The position numbers were made by a program, and so were the translations under genes. 64,000 nucleotides of DNA from Canna indica (Eukaryota > Streptophyta > Magnoliopsida > Zingiberales > Cannaceae): assembly GCA_034359265.1 (NCBI GenBank), contig CP136898.1, forward strand, positions 56,223,501 to 56,287,500. Direction: 5' to 3'. The notes below the pieces were generated by a model, which saw only the letters and a list, made by a program, of their open reading frames with translations, did no database searches and had not been told where the DNA came from. Within the stretch, counting starts at the first letter, position 1. The number at the start of each line of letters is the position of its first letter. Below are positions 9,111 to 20,210 of this stretch, piece after piece.

Positions 9111-9443
9111 TGATTCACTATGTGGGCCTTTATTGCTTGGCCCGAGTCGTAGGTAGTCCATGTGATAGTTACTACTTGGCCCGAGTTGTGGGTAATCCGT
9201 GTGATGCATTGTTTTGCATCTCTATATTGTGCTTGACCCGGGCTGTGGGTTTTTCCTTTTGTTGTTCTTCCTAAGGTTTTGACTACTACCTTGCTGATGG
9301 CTATGCCGAAGGTGAGGGGCGTGGTCTTTTCCTTTGGGGGATGAGAAGCTCTACCATTCCTCATAATGGTAGTCGTGTCTGAACTCTATTGTATCTTTTT
9401 ACGACTTAATATATTTCCTTTGCCCTGTTGCAAAAAAAAAAAA
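9111..9443 (+). other. LINE B 3' UTR and poly(A) tail
   Basis: After ORF2 there are three imperfect repeats of a GCCCGAG/CCCGGG..GTGGG motif (near 9137, 9179 and 9236). Next comes ACCTTGCTGATGGC..TGCCGAAGGTGAGG (about 9289-9318), a perfect 8-bp hairpin CTACCATT/AATGGTAG at 9351-9372, and the 3' terminus TTGCCCTGTTGC followed by A12. The same order of blocks occurs in LINEs A and C. All but the hairpin occur in the more distant LINE D, which suggests a conserved function in reverse-transcription initiation or RNA processing. Confidence 0.75.
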
Positions 9444-12400
9444 CAAGATGATGCCAAGTAACCATGGGATTAGTGGGGGAAATGCCCTTGCAAGCCGATG
9501 CAATACTGAAAAAACCATCACTAGACGGCTTCCAGATGATCTGATCGTCATTCGAACTAGTAATAACAGTGCCAATAGAATCCCAAGCACGAAGCAGGTC
9601 AAGCTCATGAGCAAGATTACCCAGATGCCAAGTATTTTGCTGCCAAATGGAAGATACCCTGGCTGTTCTACTCGAGTAGAGGCGGGCCGGGATATGGTTG
9701 TTCATCCTGTCAATAAGAAGGTAATCAGGAATCCAAGGATCAAGCCAGAGGAATGTGTTCGTACCGTCACCAATGCGGTACTCTACCAGTTTATGGGCAT
9801 AATCACGAGCAAAAAGAATGCTACGAAAACACCAAGAGCAGGCCCATGGCCGTTTAACAGACCATATAGAATCGTTGTTGAGGTATTTAGAGGTGATCCA
9901 ACGAATCCAAAGGGAGTCTTTCTTTGAAGCAATTGCCCAAATATACCTCATGAGATATGCAATATTAAGGTGAGAGAGTCGATGAAGTCCAAGTCCACCA
10001 TTTTGATGTGGTTGGCAAATATCAGCCCATGAAACTTTATGGATACTTTTTTTATCATCACCACTCCATAGGAATCTAGCAAGAAGATGTTCAATGCGAG
10101 ACGTGACTTTCTGGGGGAGCCTGTAAGCGGCGCACCAGTAGGTAATCTTACCCTGAAGAACAGATTTGATGAGTGCCAATCTACCCATGTAAGATAGGTG
10201 CTTAGCCTTCCAAGAATGGATGCGGCTCTGGATACTCTCAATAAGCGGAAGGCAATCATTATATGTAAGTTGCTTAGAAATGAGAGGAACACCTAGGAAT
10301 CGAGTGGGGAGAGTACCAATAGGCATGCCAAGAATGTTCTGAACTCTGTTCATCATGTCTCTAGAGCACCCTGCCATATATAGATTTGATTTGGTTGTGC
10401 TTGCGGATAAACCTGAAATATCTGCGAAGGATTCGAAAACATTTTTGATCGCTCTAGCATTGGACTCAGAGGCTTCGGCAAATATAATAAGATCATCTGC
10501 AAACGCTAAGTGAGTAATAAGCGGGTTTGTACAGCCCGGGTGTGGAGTGATCATACCTCGCCTTGCTGCATCATCAAGACAAGAGGATAAGTACTGCATA
10601 ACAATGAGGAACAGATATGGAGCCATGGGGCAGCCTTGCCTTAGACCTCGAGAGCTTCGAAAGAAACCCACAGAAGAACCATTGATATTGATAGTAAATG
10701 AGGGGTTTGAGATACAGGCTCGAATCCAACTAATCACCATAGAGGGAAAACCATGTAGATGAAGTAACTGAAGCAAGAAGTCCCACCGAACAGAATCATA
10801 AGCTTTATGAAGATCAACCTTGATGGCCATGCGAGCTTGCCCAGAGGAAAGATGATAATTGTGCATAAGGTCATGGCAGAGAGCAATATTTTCATGAATA
10901 ACCCGACCACGCATAAAAGCATGTTGTGTGATGCTAATCAAATCAGGTAAAATAACCTTGAGCCTGTTTGCAATAATTTTAGAAATGAATCTGTAAATCA
11001 TCTTGCAAATAGAGAGGGGACGGTAATCGGCAAATGAGGTAGTGTTGCTCTTCTTAGGGATCAGAGTAATAGAAGTAATATTAGCTTCATTAAGAAGTTT
11101 ACCAGTCCTGAAAAACTCAAGTATCGCAGCAATAACATCATCCTTAATGATGGGCCAGCAAGATTTGTAAAATTCAGCATTTAATCCATCAACACCGGGG
11201 GCCTTATCAGAGTTTGACGATAGGATCACCTGTTCAATCTCCTGAGGTGTAACTAGCTGAGACAGTAAGGAAATACTTTGCTGAGAGAGATGAGTTGAGA
11301 CTCGCACATCAGAGAAATCCACATTAAGAATCTTAGGGGCGAACTGCCTGGTAAAGTAGCTAATGGCCTCTTGTTCTAGAGCAGGGCCCTCAAGGGAATT
11401 ACCATCAGCATCTGTAATAGAAAGTAAGGCATTTCTGTTGCATCTGAGCTTCAAGGAATTATGAAAGAATTTCGAATTTGAGTCCCCAAGGCGCAACCAC
11501 GTATCCCTTGATTTTTGTCTAAGAGAGGCCTCCTCATTAGCATAGAGCCGTAGAAGTGCAGCCCTGCATTCTGCCTCTTCGGTGAAAGCCCTGTCATCCA
11601 TATCTGTAGATAGAGTGATAGCCTGTAACTCATGGAGCTTAGATTGTAATAAGAAAATTTGACTTTTCTGTGCCTTCACCAAGTCTCTAGACCACATTTG
11701 TAGTGCCTTTCTGGTTCTTTTCAGCTTCTGGATAAGGATAAACATTCTCGTTGTTCTGTGGCCGAATCGACTGCTAACAAGTGGGTTCCAAGCTGACTCA
11801 ATACAATCAAGAAAACCAGTCTCCTGAGGCCAATAATTAAAGAAATGAAAATTCCGAGGCCGCCAGGGTAACTTGCACACCCTAAGTATGACAAAAGTGT
11901 GATCAGATACATCAGGACTATGGAAGGTAGCCTCTGAATCTGGAAATGTATGAATCCAATTCTGATTGCATAGAACCCTGTCCAGTTTTTCACATACTCT
12001 ATTGTGGCCTATGGAAGAATTTGACCATGTAAAAAAGCTGCCTTGACTTTTCATATCAAATAGGCCCAAGTTATCGAGCTGGTCAGTAATAGCCTCAATG
12101 TAGGAACTATTAACATCACTACCCCCATATTTTTCAGATGGCGAGAAGACCATATTAAAATCCCCGAAAACAATCCAAGGCCCCTCAACATGATTTGCAA
12201 AGTCATTCAAAGCAGTCCAAATATGAGCTCTATCATCATTAGAATAAAGGCCATAAACCACTGAAAAAGAAAATGTTGTACCTTGCTGAATAAATTTGAT
12301 ACTGCCAGAAACCACCTGATCTGTAGAAGCAACGATAGCAATATCCACAAAAGCAGGATTCCAAAGACACCATATCCTACCATGATGATTAGGACAGACA

Positions 12401-12579
12401 TTTACATGATAATTCCAGCCTTCCACAATATTCGTAAAAATGCGATCTGAATTTTCCAATTTAACTCTAGTCTCCAAAAGAAAAAAACAATGAAGTTTGT
12501 GATGGGAGATCTTACTTCTGATAGCCCTTTGCTTAGCACAGCTATTCAGGCCCCGAATGTTCCAAAAAGCTACTTGCAT
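9444..12579 (-). pseudogene. LINE A ORF2, N-terminal and central part, interrupted by LINE B
   Basis: The minus-strand frame starts MQVAFWNIRGLNS and carries the full endonuclease (LLETRVK, FGDFNMVFSP, SDHTF) and reverse transcriptase (KVDLHKAYDSV, RGLRQGCPMAPYLF, LAFADDLIIFA). It ends at MVTWHHLV, where LINE B is inserted; the zf-RVT remainder lies at 2456-2982. No stop or frameshift is seen on either side, so the only visible lesion is the insertion. In the present DNA the frame runs about a dozen residues into the antisense poly(A) of LINE B. The start overlaps ORF1 by 10 nt, as in LINE B. Confidence 0.92.
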
Positions 12580-14111
12580 TTGTGGACCTGGGTGATCTTT
12601 TTCTTACCCGGTTTCCTAGAACTCTCTGCACCTCCTTTGGCCTTTTTAATCTTGTCATGGACATGTCCAACCTCAATAGGATCATAATCATCATCCTTAT
12701 GCATATCATCATGATCTGACGAGTCTGCAAGAACATTGAACCTGTTGGGAGAAATTGTAAAACTTTCAGACTGTGGCCTATCTGGTTCAATAACACTTGT
12801 GTTGCCTTTCTTTCGATTATTTCCATCTGAGAGAATAGGAGACATAGTCACGTCCTTCACATGCTTTTTAAGATTCCTCTCTTCTTCATTGTGAGCAACA
12901 ATATCCTCCTGTTGTAGTGTAGGAGATGGCTGGGGTTGTGCCTTCTTCGGAACCCAAGTCAGATTGGCGCTAGTACCGCAATTCCTAGTAGCATGGCCAA
13001 ACTTTTTGCAATTTGTGCAGTGAACCGGTATCCAATCATATTCAACATGAATAATATATTCTTCATTATTAACATGCACAGGCAGTTCTCTAGGATAAAT
13101 GCAATCCAAATTCACCTCAATACAAGCACGCATATAACCCAAACGCTGTTTCGTGGATGACATGTGATCAAGATGGACAGGGTTACCAATAACACTGCAA
13201 AATTTGTTAATAAAGAAAGGAGTCCACATAAATAATGGAACATTAAAAAACTTTACCCAAATAGGAATGGTTGCCATTTCGGCTTTTTCCAACTTCAAAG
13301 CTCTATTCCATCTCCGAAGTGCAAGAAAGCGATTCTGAATAAACCATGGGCCACCCTCAAGAATAGAATCGGCATCGTCCCTCTGAGAGAATCGAAAAAT
13401 AAAGAACCCAGACTCCATAGTAAGCACCTCGACGTTGCCACTAATTTTCCACATCTTTGTCACCCAATTTTTCACGACTCTGTAAGGAAGGCGTGGCCCA
13501 ATAAAGTGTCCAACTAAGGAGGATTGCCAATACTTTTCCCCTGCTAAAATCTCTTCTTAAGGAGCCTCAATAATAATATTACCATCCACAAGATTTGGCT
13601 TCTCAAAACTAAGCTTAGTTTCAAGAGTATGCGCATCAGAGGAGAATAGCGAACTCCAAGAAGAAGAAATTCCGTGTCCAACCAGAGGTTCTAGTGAAGA
13701 CCGAGGTGGACAATTTAAAGGATGCATATCATGATGAGGAACTGAAGGGAGCATACCTTTGATGGAGGAACGAGTGGCCTCATCAATATCCAATTCATCT
13801 ATTGTCTTCATGAGAATTGTCATAGCTGCAGCATCTGAGGCCTTAGCACAATCAAGGACAGCAGCATTGACATGAGAATCTGGTGGAACACACTGTGAGG
13901 AAGTTGCAATTCCAACACGCCTGGGCATAGAACGATCACGACGAACATCACTTGAAGGAATGTTAGAGTCCACAAGCTTAGAGGTCTTCATGGTCGACAA
14001 ATCGGAATTCCTCTTGAGGATAGAGCGGAGAAAATTCGAGGATGATGAAAAAGAAGTCGAAGCACCGACAGGAGGAGGAGGACAGATTCCCGGAACCACA
14101 AGATCGGCCAT
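12570..14111 (-). pseudogene. LINE A ORF1 with a single in-frame stop
   Basis: This is the homologue of LINE B ORF1, 514 codons from MADLVVPG to the stop at 12570-12572. The frame is open except for TAA at 13557-13559 (codon 185), where LINE B has CAG within EAPQEEILAGE; a CAA-to-TAA transition would explain it. Downstream the DUF4283-like region and the zinc knuckle CTNCKKFGHATRNC are intact. The stop leaves an N-terminal fragment without RNA-binding domains. A second frame could begin at the internal Met near 13475 (MKNWVTKMW). LINE A therefore probably became unable to move on its own after insertion, although the nonsense could also have been present in the inserting copy. Confidence 0.88.
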
Positions 14112-15106
14112 AGCGCTAACGGAAGCTAGCGGAAACCACCACACAACGACTAATCTCCGGGAAAAGCCACTGGAACCGGATAGAAACCAAAGGCCGAACA
14201 CGAAATGGAAGCAAGAACCACAATGATGCACCACAAAGCAGCACAAACCAGCAGGCGCAATCCACAACGCCGAAGGGAAGAAACTGCAGAAGAAACAAGA
14301 CCTCCAGCAACTAGGCAAGCCCTAGATCGCCGCCGCCACAAGAAGAGAGCCACGCGCCGCCGCAGGAGAACTTGCACGGGGAGGAGGCACCAATCGCCGC
14401 AGCAACGAGAACGAAATCACCTGCACTGTCAAAGCCTGCAGAAAATCCAATTAGAACCCCCAGAGAAGGAAGACAACCCGCCAATAAGCTCCGGTATCAG
14501 CGCATCAGAGGAGAACTGCTTGAACTCCGCCAAGCCGAGATCTGCCGGAACACCAGTGCCGGAGGGAGACGCCGGAGAAGAGCTCCGAAGCCGATCACAA
14601 GAAAAAGAAGGATTTGAAGAAACCCTAGAAAACTGGATCCGCCGACGCCCAAAACAAACCTCTCGCCACCCCGCAAAACCACCGCCGGGGACCACCACCG
14701 CCTGACCACCTCGCCTGAGCAAAGCCGGAGAAGATCCACCAGACAGATGGGACGATCGCCGTAGAGGAATCACGCGCGGCGAAGCGGACACACGACGCCG
14801 AAAAGAAGTCCCAGTCGCCCAAACCAGTGCCCAGACGGGGGAAACAATTCCCAAACGCCCAAATATATTCCCACAATACCCAAACCTCTTCCACTGGAGG
14901 TAACTGGTTATTCCCAAACTGGACAAACTGCAATCCAGTCGGGTCAAACCACTTCCACCTGAGCCAAACCTCCGCCCAATCCACTCAAACGCCAAACAGT
15001 TTCCCAAAATACCCCTCCGCACGCAAAAAAACCCTAAAAATAATGCCCAGTCGCCGCGGGAGCCATTTAAAAATTCCCAAAATCACCCTTCCATCAAAGC
15101 CCTCTT
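14112..15106 (-). promoter_or_regulatory. LINE A 5' UTR / presumed internal promoter
   Basis: About 995 bp precede ORF1 on the minus strand. They are not recognisably related to the LINE B leader, although the coding regions are one family. The distal 270 bp (about 14815-15085) contain seven CCCAAA motifs on the plus strand. There is a perfect telo-box AAACCCTAA at 15029-15037 and AAACCCTAG at 14620-14628. An internal promoter is expected for an L1; no transcription start can be located beyond noting that LINE sequence begins next to the 5S-derived T run. Open frames on both strands are low-complexity and are regarded as chance. Confidence 0.6.
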
Positions 15107-15183
15107 AAAAAAGGTGCAACACGAGGACTTCCCACGGGGTCACCCATCCTAGTACTACTCTCGCCCAAGCACGCTTAACTTAG
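15107..15183 (-). pseudogene. Truncated 5S rRNA gene fused to the 5' end of LINE A
   Basis: On the minus strand the sequence begins CTAAGTTAAGCGTGCTTGGG, passes GTAGTACTAGGATGGGTGAC and ends GGGAAGTCCTCGTGTTGCAC, then a T6 run at 15107-15112. This matches angiosperm 5S rRNA from about nucleotide 47 to the 3' end, with few mismatches. The first 45 or so nucleotides are missing. Most of the internal control region recognised by TFIIIA is kept. The T6 run corresponds to a Pol III terminator or to the oligo-U end of a nascent 5S transcript. The fragment is in the same orientation as the LINE, abuts its 5' UTR and lies inside the target-site duplication. Confidence 0.9.
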
Positions 15184-15194
15184 GAGTTATATTT
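15184..15194. repeat. Target-site duplication of LINE A, right copy
   Basis: GAGTTATATTT, identical to 2081-2091, directly follows the 5S-derived end of LINE A. Satellite then continues as a type-B monomer (GATAGACTAATGC). Confidence 0.85.
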
Positions 15195-17792
15195 GATAGA
15201 CTAATGCAAAGAATTGCACAATTTTTTGAATAGAATCTTGAACGAAGCCGATTGATTGATCTTCGGGGTATCGGTTCGAAACGAACAGAAATCTGAGTCG
15301 CGAGCGACTCCAGAACATTCACTGTGATGGGAGAAGTTGTTAATCGAGTTATTTATGACAAACTAATGCAAAGAATTGCACGCTTTTTGGAATAGAATCT
15401 TCAACGAAGCCGACTGATTGAACTTCAGGGTATCGGCTAGAAACGCCCAGCAATCTGAGTCTCGAGCGACTCCAGAACATTCACTGTGATGGGAGAAGTT
15501 GTTAATCTAGTTAGTTATGACAAACTAATGCAAAGAATTGCACGCTTTTTGGAATAGAATCTTCAACGAAGTCGACTGATTGAACTTCAGGGTATCGGCT
15601 AGAAACGCCCAGCAATCTGAGTCCCGAGCGACTCCAGAACATTCACTGTGATGGGAGAAGTTTTTAATCCAGTTAGTTATGACAAACTAATGCAAAGAAT
15701 TGCACGCTTTTTGGAATAGAATCTTCAACGAAGCCGACTGATTGAACTTCAGGGTATCGGCTAGAAACGCCCAGCAATCTGAGTCCCGAGCGACTCCAGA
15801 ACATTCACTGTGATGGGAGAAGTTGTTAATCGAGTTATTTATGACAAACTAATGCAAAGAATTGCACGCTTTTTGGAATAGAATCTTCAACGAAGTCGAC
15901 TGATTGAACTTCAGGGTATCGGCTAGAAACGCCCAGCAATCTGAGTCCCGAGCGACTCCAGAACATTCATTGTGATGGGAGAAGTTGTTAATCGAGTTAT
16001 ATTTGATAGACTAATGCAAAGAATTGCACAATTTTTCGAATAGAATCTTGAACGAAGCCGACTGATTGAACTTCGGGGTATCGGTTCGAAACGAACAGAA
16101 ATCTGAGTTGCGAGGGACTCCAGAACATTCACTATGATGGGAGAAGTTGTTAATCGAGTTATTTATGACAAACTAATGCAAAGAATTGCACGCTTTTTGG
16201 AATAGAATCTTCAACGAAGTCGACTGATTGAACTTCAGGGTATCGGCTAGAAACGCCCAGCAATCTGAGTCCCGAGCGACTCCAGAACATTCACTGTGAT
16301 GGGAGAAGTTGTTAATCTAGTTAGTTATGACAAACTAATGCAAAGAATTGCACGCTTTTTGGAATAGAATCTTCAACGAAGCCGACTGATTAAACTTCAG
16401 GGTATCGGCTAGAAACGCCCAGCAATCTGAGTCCCGAGCGACTCCAGAACATTCACTGTGATGGGAGAAGTTGTTAATCGAGTTATTTATGAGAAACTAA
16501 TGCAAAGAATTGCACGCTTTTTGGAATAGAATCTTCAACGAAGTCGACTGATTGAACTTCAGGGTATCGGCTAGAAACGCCCAGCAATCTGAGTCCCGAG
16601 TGACTCCAGAACATTCACTGTGATGGGAGAAGTTTTTAATCCAGTTAGTTATGACAAACTAATGCAAAGAATTGCACGCTTTTTGGAATAGAATCTTCAA
16701 CGAAGCCGACTGATTGAACTTCAGGGTATCGGCTAGAAACGCCCAGCAATCTGAGTCCCGAGCGACTCCAGAACATTCACTGTGATGGGAGAAGTTGTTA
16801 ATCGAGTTATTTATGACAAACTAATGCAAAGAATTGCACGCTTTTTGGAATAGAATCTTCAACGAAGTCGACTGATTAAACTTCAGGGTATCGGCTAGAA
16901 ACGCCCAGCAATCTGAGTCCCGAGCGACTCCAGAACATTCATTGTGATGGGAGAAGTTGTTAATCGAGTTATATTTGATAGACTAATGCAAAGAATTGCA
17001 CAATTTTTTGAATAGAATCTTGAACGAAGCCGACTGATTGAACTTCGGGGTATCGGTTCGAAACGAACAGAAATCTGAGTTGCGAGGGACTCCAGAACAT
17101 TCACTGTGATGGGAGAAGTTGTTAATCGAGTTATTTATGACAAACTAATGCAAAGAATTGCACGCTTTTTGGAATAGAATCTTCAACGAAGTCGACTGAT
17201 TGAACTTCAGGGTATCGGCTAGAAACGCCCAGCAATCTGAGTCTCGAGCGACTCCAGAACATTCACTGTGATGGGAGAAGTTGTTAATCTAGTTAGTTAT
17301 GACAAACTAATGCAAAGAATTGCACGCTTTTTGGAATAGAATCTTCAACGAAGCCGACTGATTAAACTTCAGGGTATCGGCTAGAAACGCCCAGCAATCT
17401 GAGTCCCGAGCGACTCCAGAACATTCACTGTGATGGGAGAAGTTGTTAATCGAGTTATTTATGACAAACTAATGCAAAGAATTGCACGCTTTTTGGAATA
17501 GAATCTTCAACGAAGTCGACTGATTGAACTTCAGGGTATCGGCTAGAAACGCCCAGCAATCTGAGTCCCGAGCGACTCCAGAACATTCACTGTGATGGGA
17601 GAAGTTGTTAATCGAGTTATATTTGATAAACTAATGCAAAGAATTGCACAATTTTTCGAATAGAATCTTGAACGAAGCCGACTGATTGAACTTCGGGGTA
17701 TCGGTTCGAAACGAACAGAAATCTGAGTCGCGAGCGACTCCAGAAAATTCACTGTGATGGGAGAAGTTGTTAATCGAGTTATTTATGAGAAA

Positions 17793-19732
17793 CTAATGCA
17801 AAGAATTGCACGCTTTTTGGAATAGAATCTTCAACGAAGTCGACTGATTGAACTTCAGGGTATCGGCTAGAAACGCCCAGCAATCTGAGTCTCGAGCGAC
17901 TCCAGAACATTCACTGTGATGGGAGAAGTTGTTAATCGAGTTATTTTCGACAGTCGAATGCAAAGAATTGCATGCTTTTTGGAATAGAATCTTCAACGAA
18001 GCCGACTGATTGAACTTCAGGGTATCGGCTAGAAACGCCCAGCAATCTGAGACGCGAGCGACTCCAGAACATTCACTGTGATGGGAGAAGTTGTTAATCC
18101 AGTTAGTTATGACAAACTAATGCAAGGAATTGCACGCTTTTGGAATAAAATCTTGAACGAAGCCGACTGATTGAAGTCGGGGTATCGGGTCGAATCGATC
18201 AGAAATCTGAGTCATGAGCGACTCAAGAACATTCACTGTGATGGGAGAAGTTGTTAATGGAGTTATTTATGACAAACTAATGCAAAGAATTGCGTGCTTT
18301 TTGGAATAGAATCTTCAACGAAGCCGACCGATTGAACTTCAGGGTATCGGCTAGAAACGCCCAGCAATCTGAGTCCCGAGCGACTCCAGAACATTCACTG
18401 TGATGGGAGAAGTTGTTAATCGAGTTATATTTGATACACTAATGCAAAGAATTGCACAATTTTTCGAATAGAATCTTGAACGAAGCCGACTGATTGAACT
18501 TCGGGGTATTGGTTCGAAACGAACAGAAATCTGAGTCGCGAGCGACTCCAGAACATTCACTGTGATGCGAGAAGTTGTTAATCGAGTTATATTTGATAGA
18601 CTAATGCAAAGAATTGCACAATTTTTCGAATAGAATCTTGAACGAAGCCGACTGATTGAACTTCGGGGTATCGGTTCGAAACGAACAGAAATCTGAGTCG
18701 CGAGCGACTCCAGAACATTCACTGTGATGGGAGAAGTTGTTAATCTAGTTAGTTATGACAAACTAATGCAAAGAATTGCACGCTTTTTGGAATAGAATCT
18801 TCAACGAAGTCGACTGATTGAACTTCAGGGTATCGGCTAGAAACGCCCAGCAATCTGAGTCCCGAGCGACTCCAGAACATTCACTGTGATGGGAGAAGTT
18901 GTTAATCGAGTTATTTTCGACAGTCGAATGCAAAGAATTGCATGCTTTTTGGAATAGAATCTTCAACGAAGCCGACTGATTGAACTTCAGGGTATCGGCT
19001 AGAAACGCCCAGCAATCTGAGACGCGAGCGACTCCAGAACATTCACTGTGATGGGAGAAGTTGTTAATCCAGTTAGTTATGACAAACTAATGCAAAGAAT
19101 TGCACGCTTTTGGAATAAAATCTTGAACGAAGCCGACTGATTGAAGTCGGGGTATCGGGTCGAATCGATCAGAAATCTGAGTCATGAGCGACTCAAAAAC
19201 ATTCACTGTGATGGGAGAAGTTGTTAATGGAGTTATTTATGACAAACTAATGCAAAGAATTGCATGCTTTTTGGAATAGAATCTTCAACGAAGCCGACCG
19301 ATTGAACTTCAGGGTATCGGCTAGAAACGCCCAGCAATCTGAGTCCCAAGCGACTCCAGAACATTCACTGTGATGGGAGAAGTTGTTAATCGAGTTATAT
19401 TTGATAGACTAATGCAAAGAATTGCACAATTTTTCGAATAGAATCTTGAACGAAGCCGACTGATTGAACTTCGGGGTATCGGTTCGAAACGAACAGAAAT
19501 CTGAGTCGCGAGCGACTCCAGAACATTCACTGTGATGCGAGAAGTTGTTAATCGAGTTATATTTGATAGACTAATGCAAAGAATTGCACAATTTTTCGAA
19601 TAGAATCTTGAACGAAGCCGACTGATTGAACTTCGGGGTATCGGTTCGAAACGAACAGAAATCTGAGTCGCGAGCGACTCCAGAACATTCACTGTGATGC
19701 GAGAAGTTGTTAATCGAGTTATATTTGATAGA
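17793..19732. repeat. Tandem 6-mer higher-order repeat of 970 bp
   Basis: Two copies, about 17793-18762 and 18763-19732. The shared markers TTCGACAGTCGAA, GAGACGCGAGCGACTC and the 160-bp type-C monomer all recur at an offset of 970 bp (six monomers minus two bases). The copies are not identical; for example TGCAAGGAATTGC in the first is TGCAAAGAATTGC in the second. Confidence 0.8.
18124..18283. repeat. Type-C satellite monomer (160 bp), first of seven
   Basis: Diagnostic changes are CTTTTGGAATAAAATCTTGA, GATTGAAGTCGGGG, GGGTCGAATCGATCAG and GAGTCATGAGCGACTCA. Two single-base deletions give 160 bp. Others begin at 19095, 47278, 51164, 54564, 57802 and 61202. The 2-bp shortfall breaks the three-base phase of the array and leaves a countable signature in repeat offsets (970, 3,238, 3,400 and 6,638 bp). 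Confidence 0.85.
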
Positions 19733-20193
19733 CTAATGCAAAGAATTGCACAATTTTTCGAATAGAATCTTGAACGAAGCCGACTGATTGAACTTCGGGG
19801 TATCGGTTCGAAACGAACAGAAATCTGAGTCGCGAGCGACTCTAGAACATTCACTGTGATGGGAGAAGTTGTTAATCGAGTTATTTATGACAAACTAATG
19901 CAAAGAATTGCACGCTTTTTGGAATAGAATCTTCAACGAAGCCGACTGATTGAACTTCAGGGTATCGGCTAGAAACGCCCAGCAATCTGAGTCCCGAGCG
20001 ACTCCAGAACATTCACTGTGATGGGAGAAGTTGTTAATCTAGTTAGTTATGACAAACTAATGCAAAGAATATCACGCTTTTTGGAATAGAATCTTCAACG
20101 AAGTCGACTGATTGAACTTCAGGGTATCGGCTAGAAACGCCCAGCAATCTGAGTCCCGAGCGAGTCCAGAACATTCACTGTGATGGGAGAAGT

Positions 20194-20210
20194 TGTTAAT
20201 CGAGTTATAT
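20194..20210. repeat. Target-site duplication of LINE C, left copy
   Basis: TGTTAATCGAGTTATAT (17 bp) precedes an ATATA stretch and the T10 of the LINE C tail. It is repeated exactly at 21571-21587. Confidence 0.88.

Larger units (their letters stand above)
2983..9443 (+). mobile_element. LINE B, full-length L1-type retrotransposon nested in LINE A
   Basis: This is a plus-strand, apparently complete plant L1 element of 6.46 kb: 5' UTR 2983-3960, ORF1 3961-5460, ORF2 5451-9110, 3' UTR 9111-9431 and a 12-base poly(A) at 9432-9443. It interrupts ORF2 of minus-strand LINE A. Both ORFs are open and the key endonuclease and reverse transcriptase residues are present, so it could be autonomous. The flanks rejoin as ACCAAA/CAAGATG, the order seen in LINE C. 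A target-site duplication is at most AAA and cannot be told from the tail, which is short for an L1. No LTR is present. ORF2 of LINEs A and B is clearly the same family, but their 5' UTRs are unrelated. Confidence 0.95.
9444..15183 (-). mobile_element. LINE A, 5' portion with 5S rRNA head (minus strand)
   Basis: This continues the element begun at 2092-2982 on the far side of nested LINE B. Reading on the minus strand from 15183: a 5S rRNA fragment (15111-15183), a T6 run, a 5' UTR of about 995 bp, ORF1 (14111-12570, one nonsense codon) and ORF2 (12579-9444). The duplication GAGTTATATTT at 2081-2091 and 15184-15194 brackets the whole, so the 5S piece entered together with the LINE. Without LINE B the element is about 6.6 kb, close to full length. 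Confidence 0.92.
15184..20210. repeat. 162-bp satellite array between LINEs A and C
   Basis: About 31 monomers. Type A predominates at first with isolated type-B units (near 15190, 15990, 16960 and 17610). From about 17.8 kb B-runs and unusual variants appear: units with TTCGACAGTCGAA (near 17945 and 18915) and 160-bp type-C units (from 18124 and 19095). No gene is visible. Confidence 0.97.

Noticed and set aside
14116..15108. Overlapping open frames in the LINE A 5' UTR
   Set aside because: Low-complexity Arg/Pro/Ser-rich or Gly-rich translations in a GC-rich leader; not shared with LINE B.
15107..15183. 5S fragment as a Pol III promoter for full-length LINE A RNA
   Set aside because: The internal control region is largely present, but a T6 terminator-like run separates it from the LINE, so Pol III read-through into 6 kb is unlikely.
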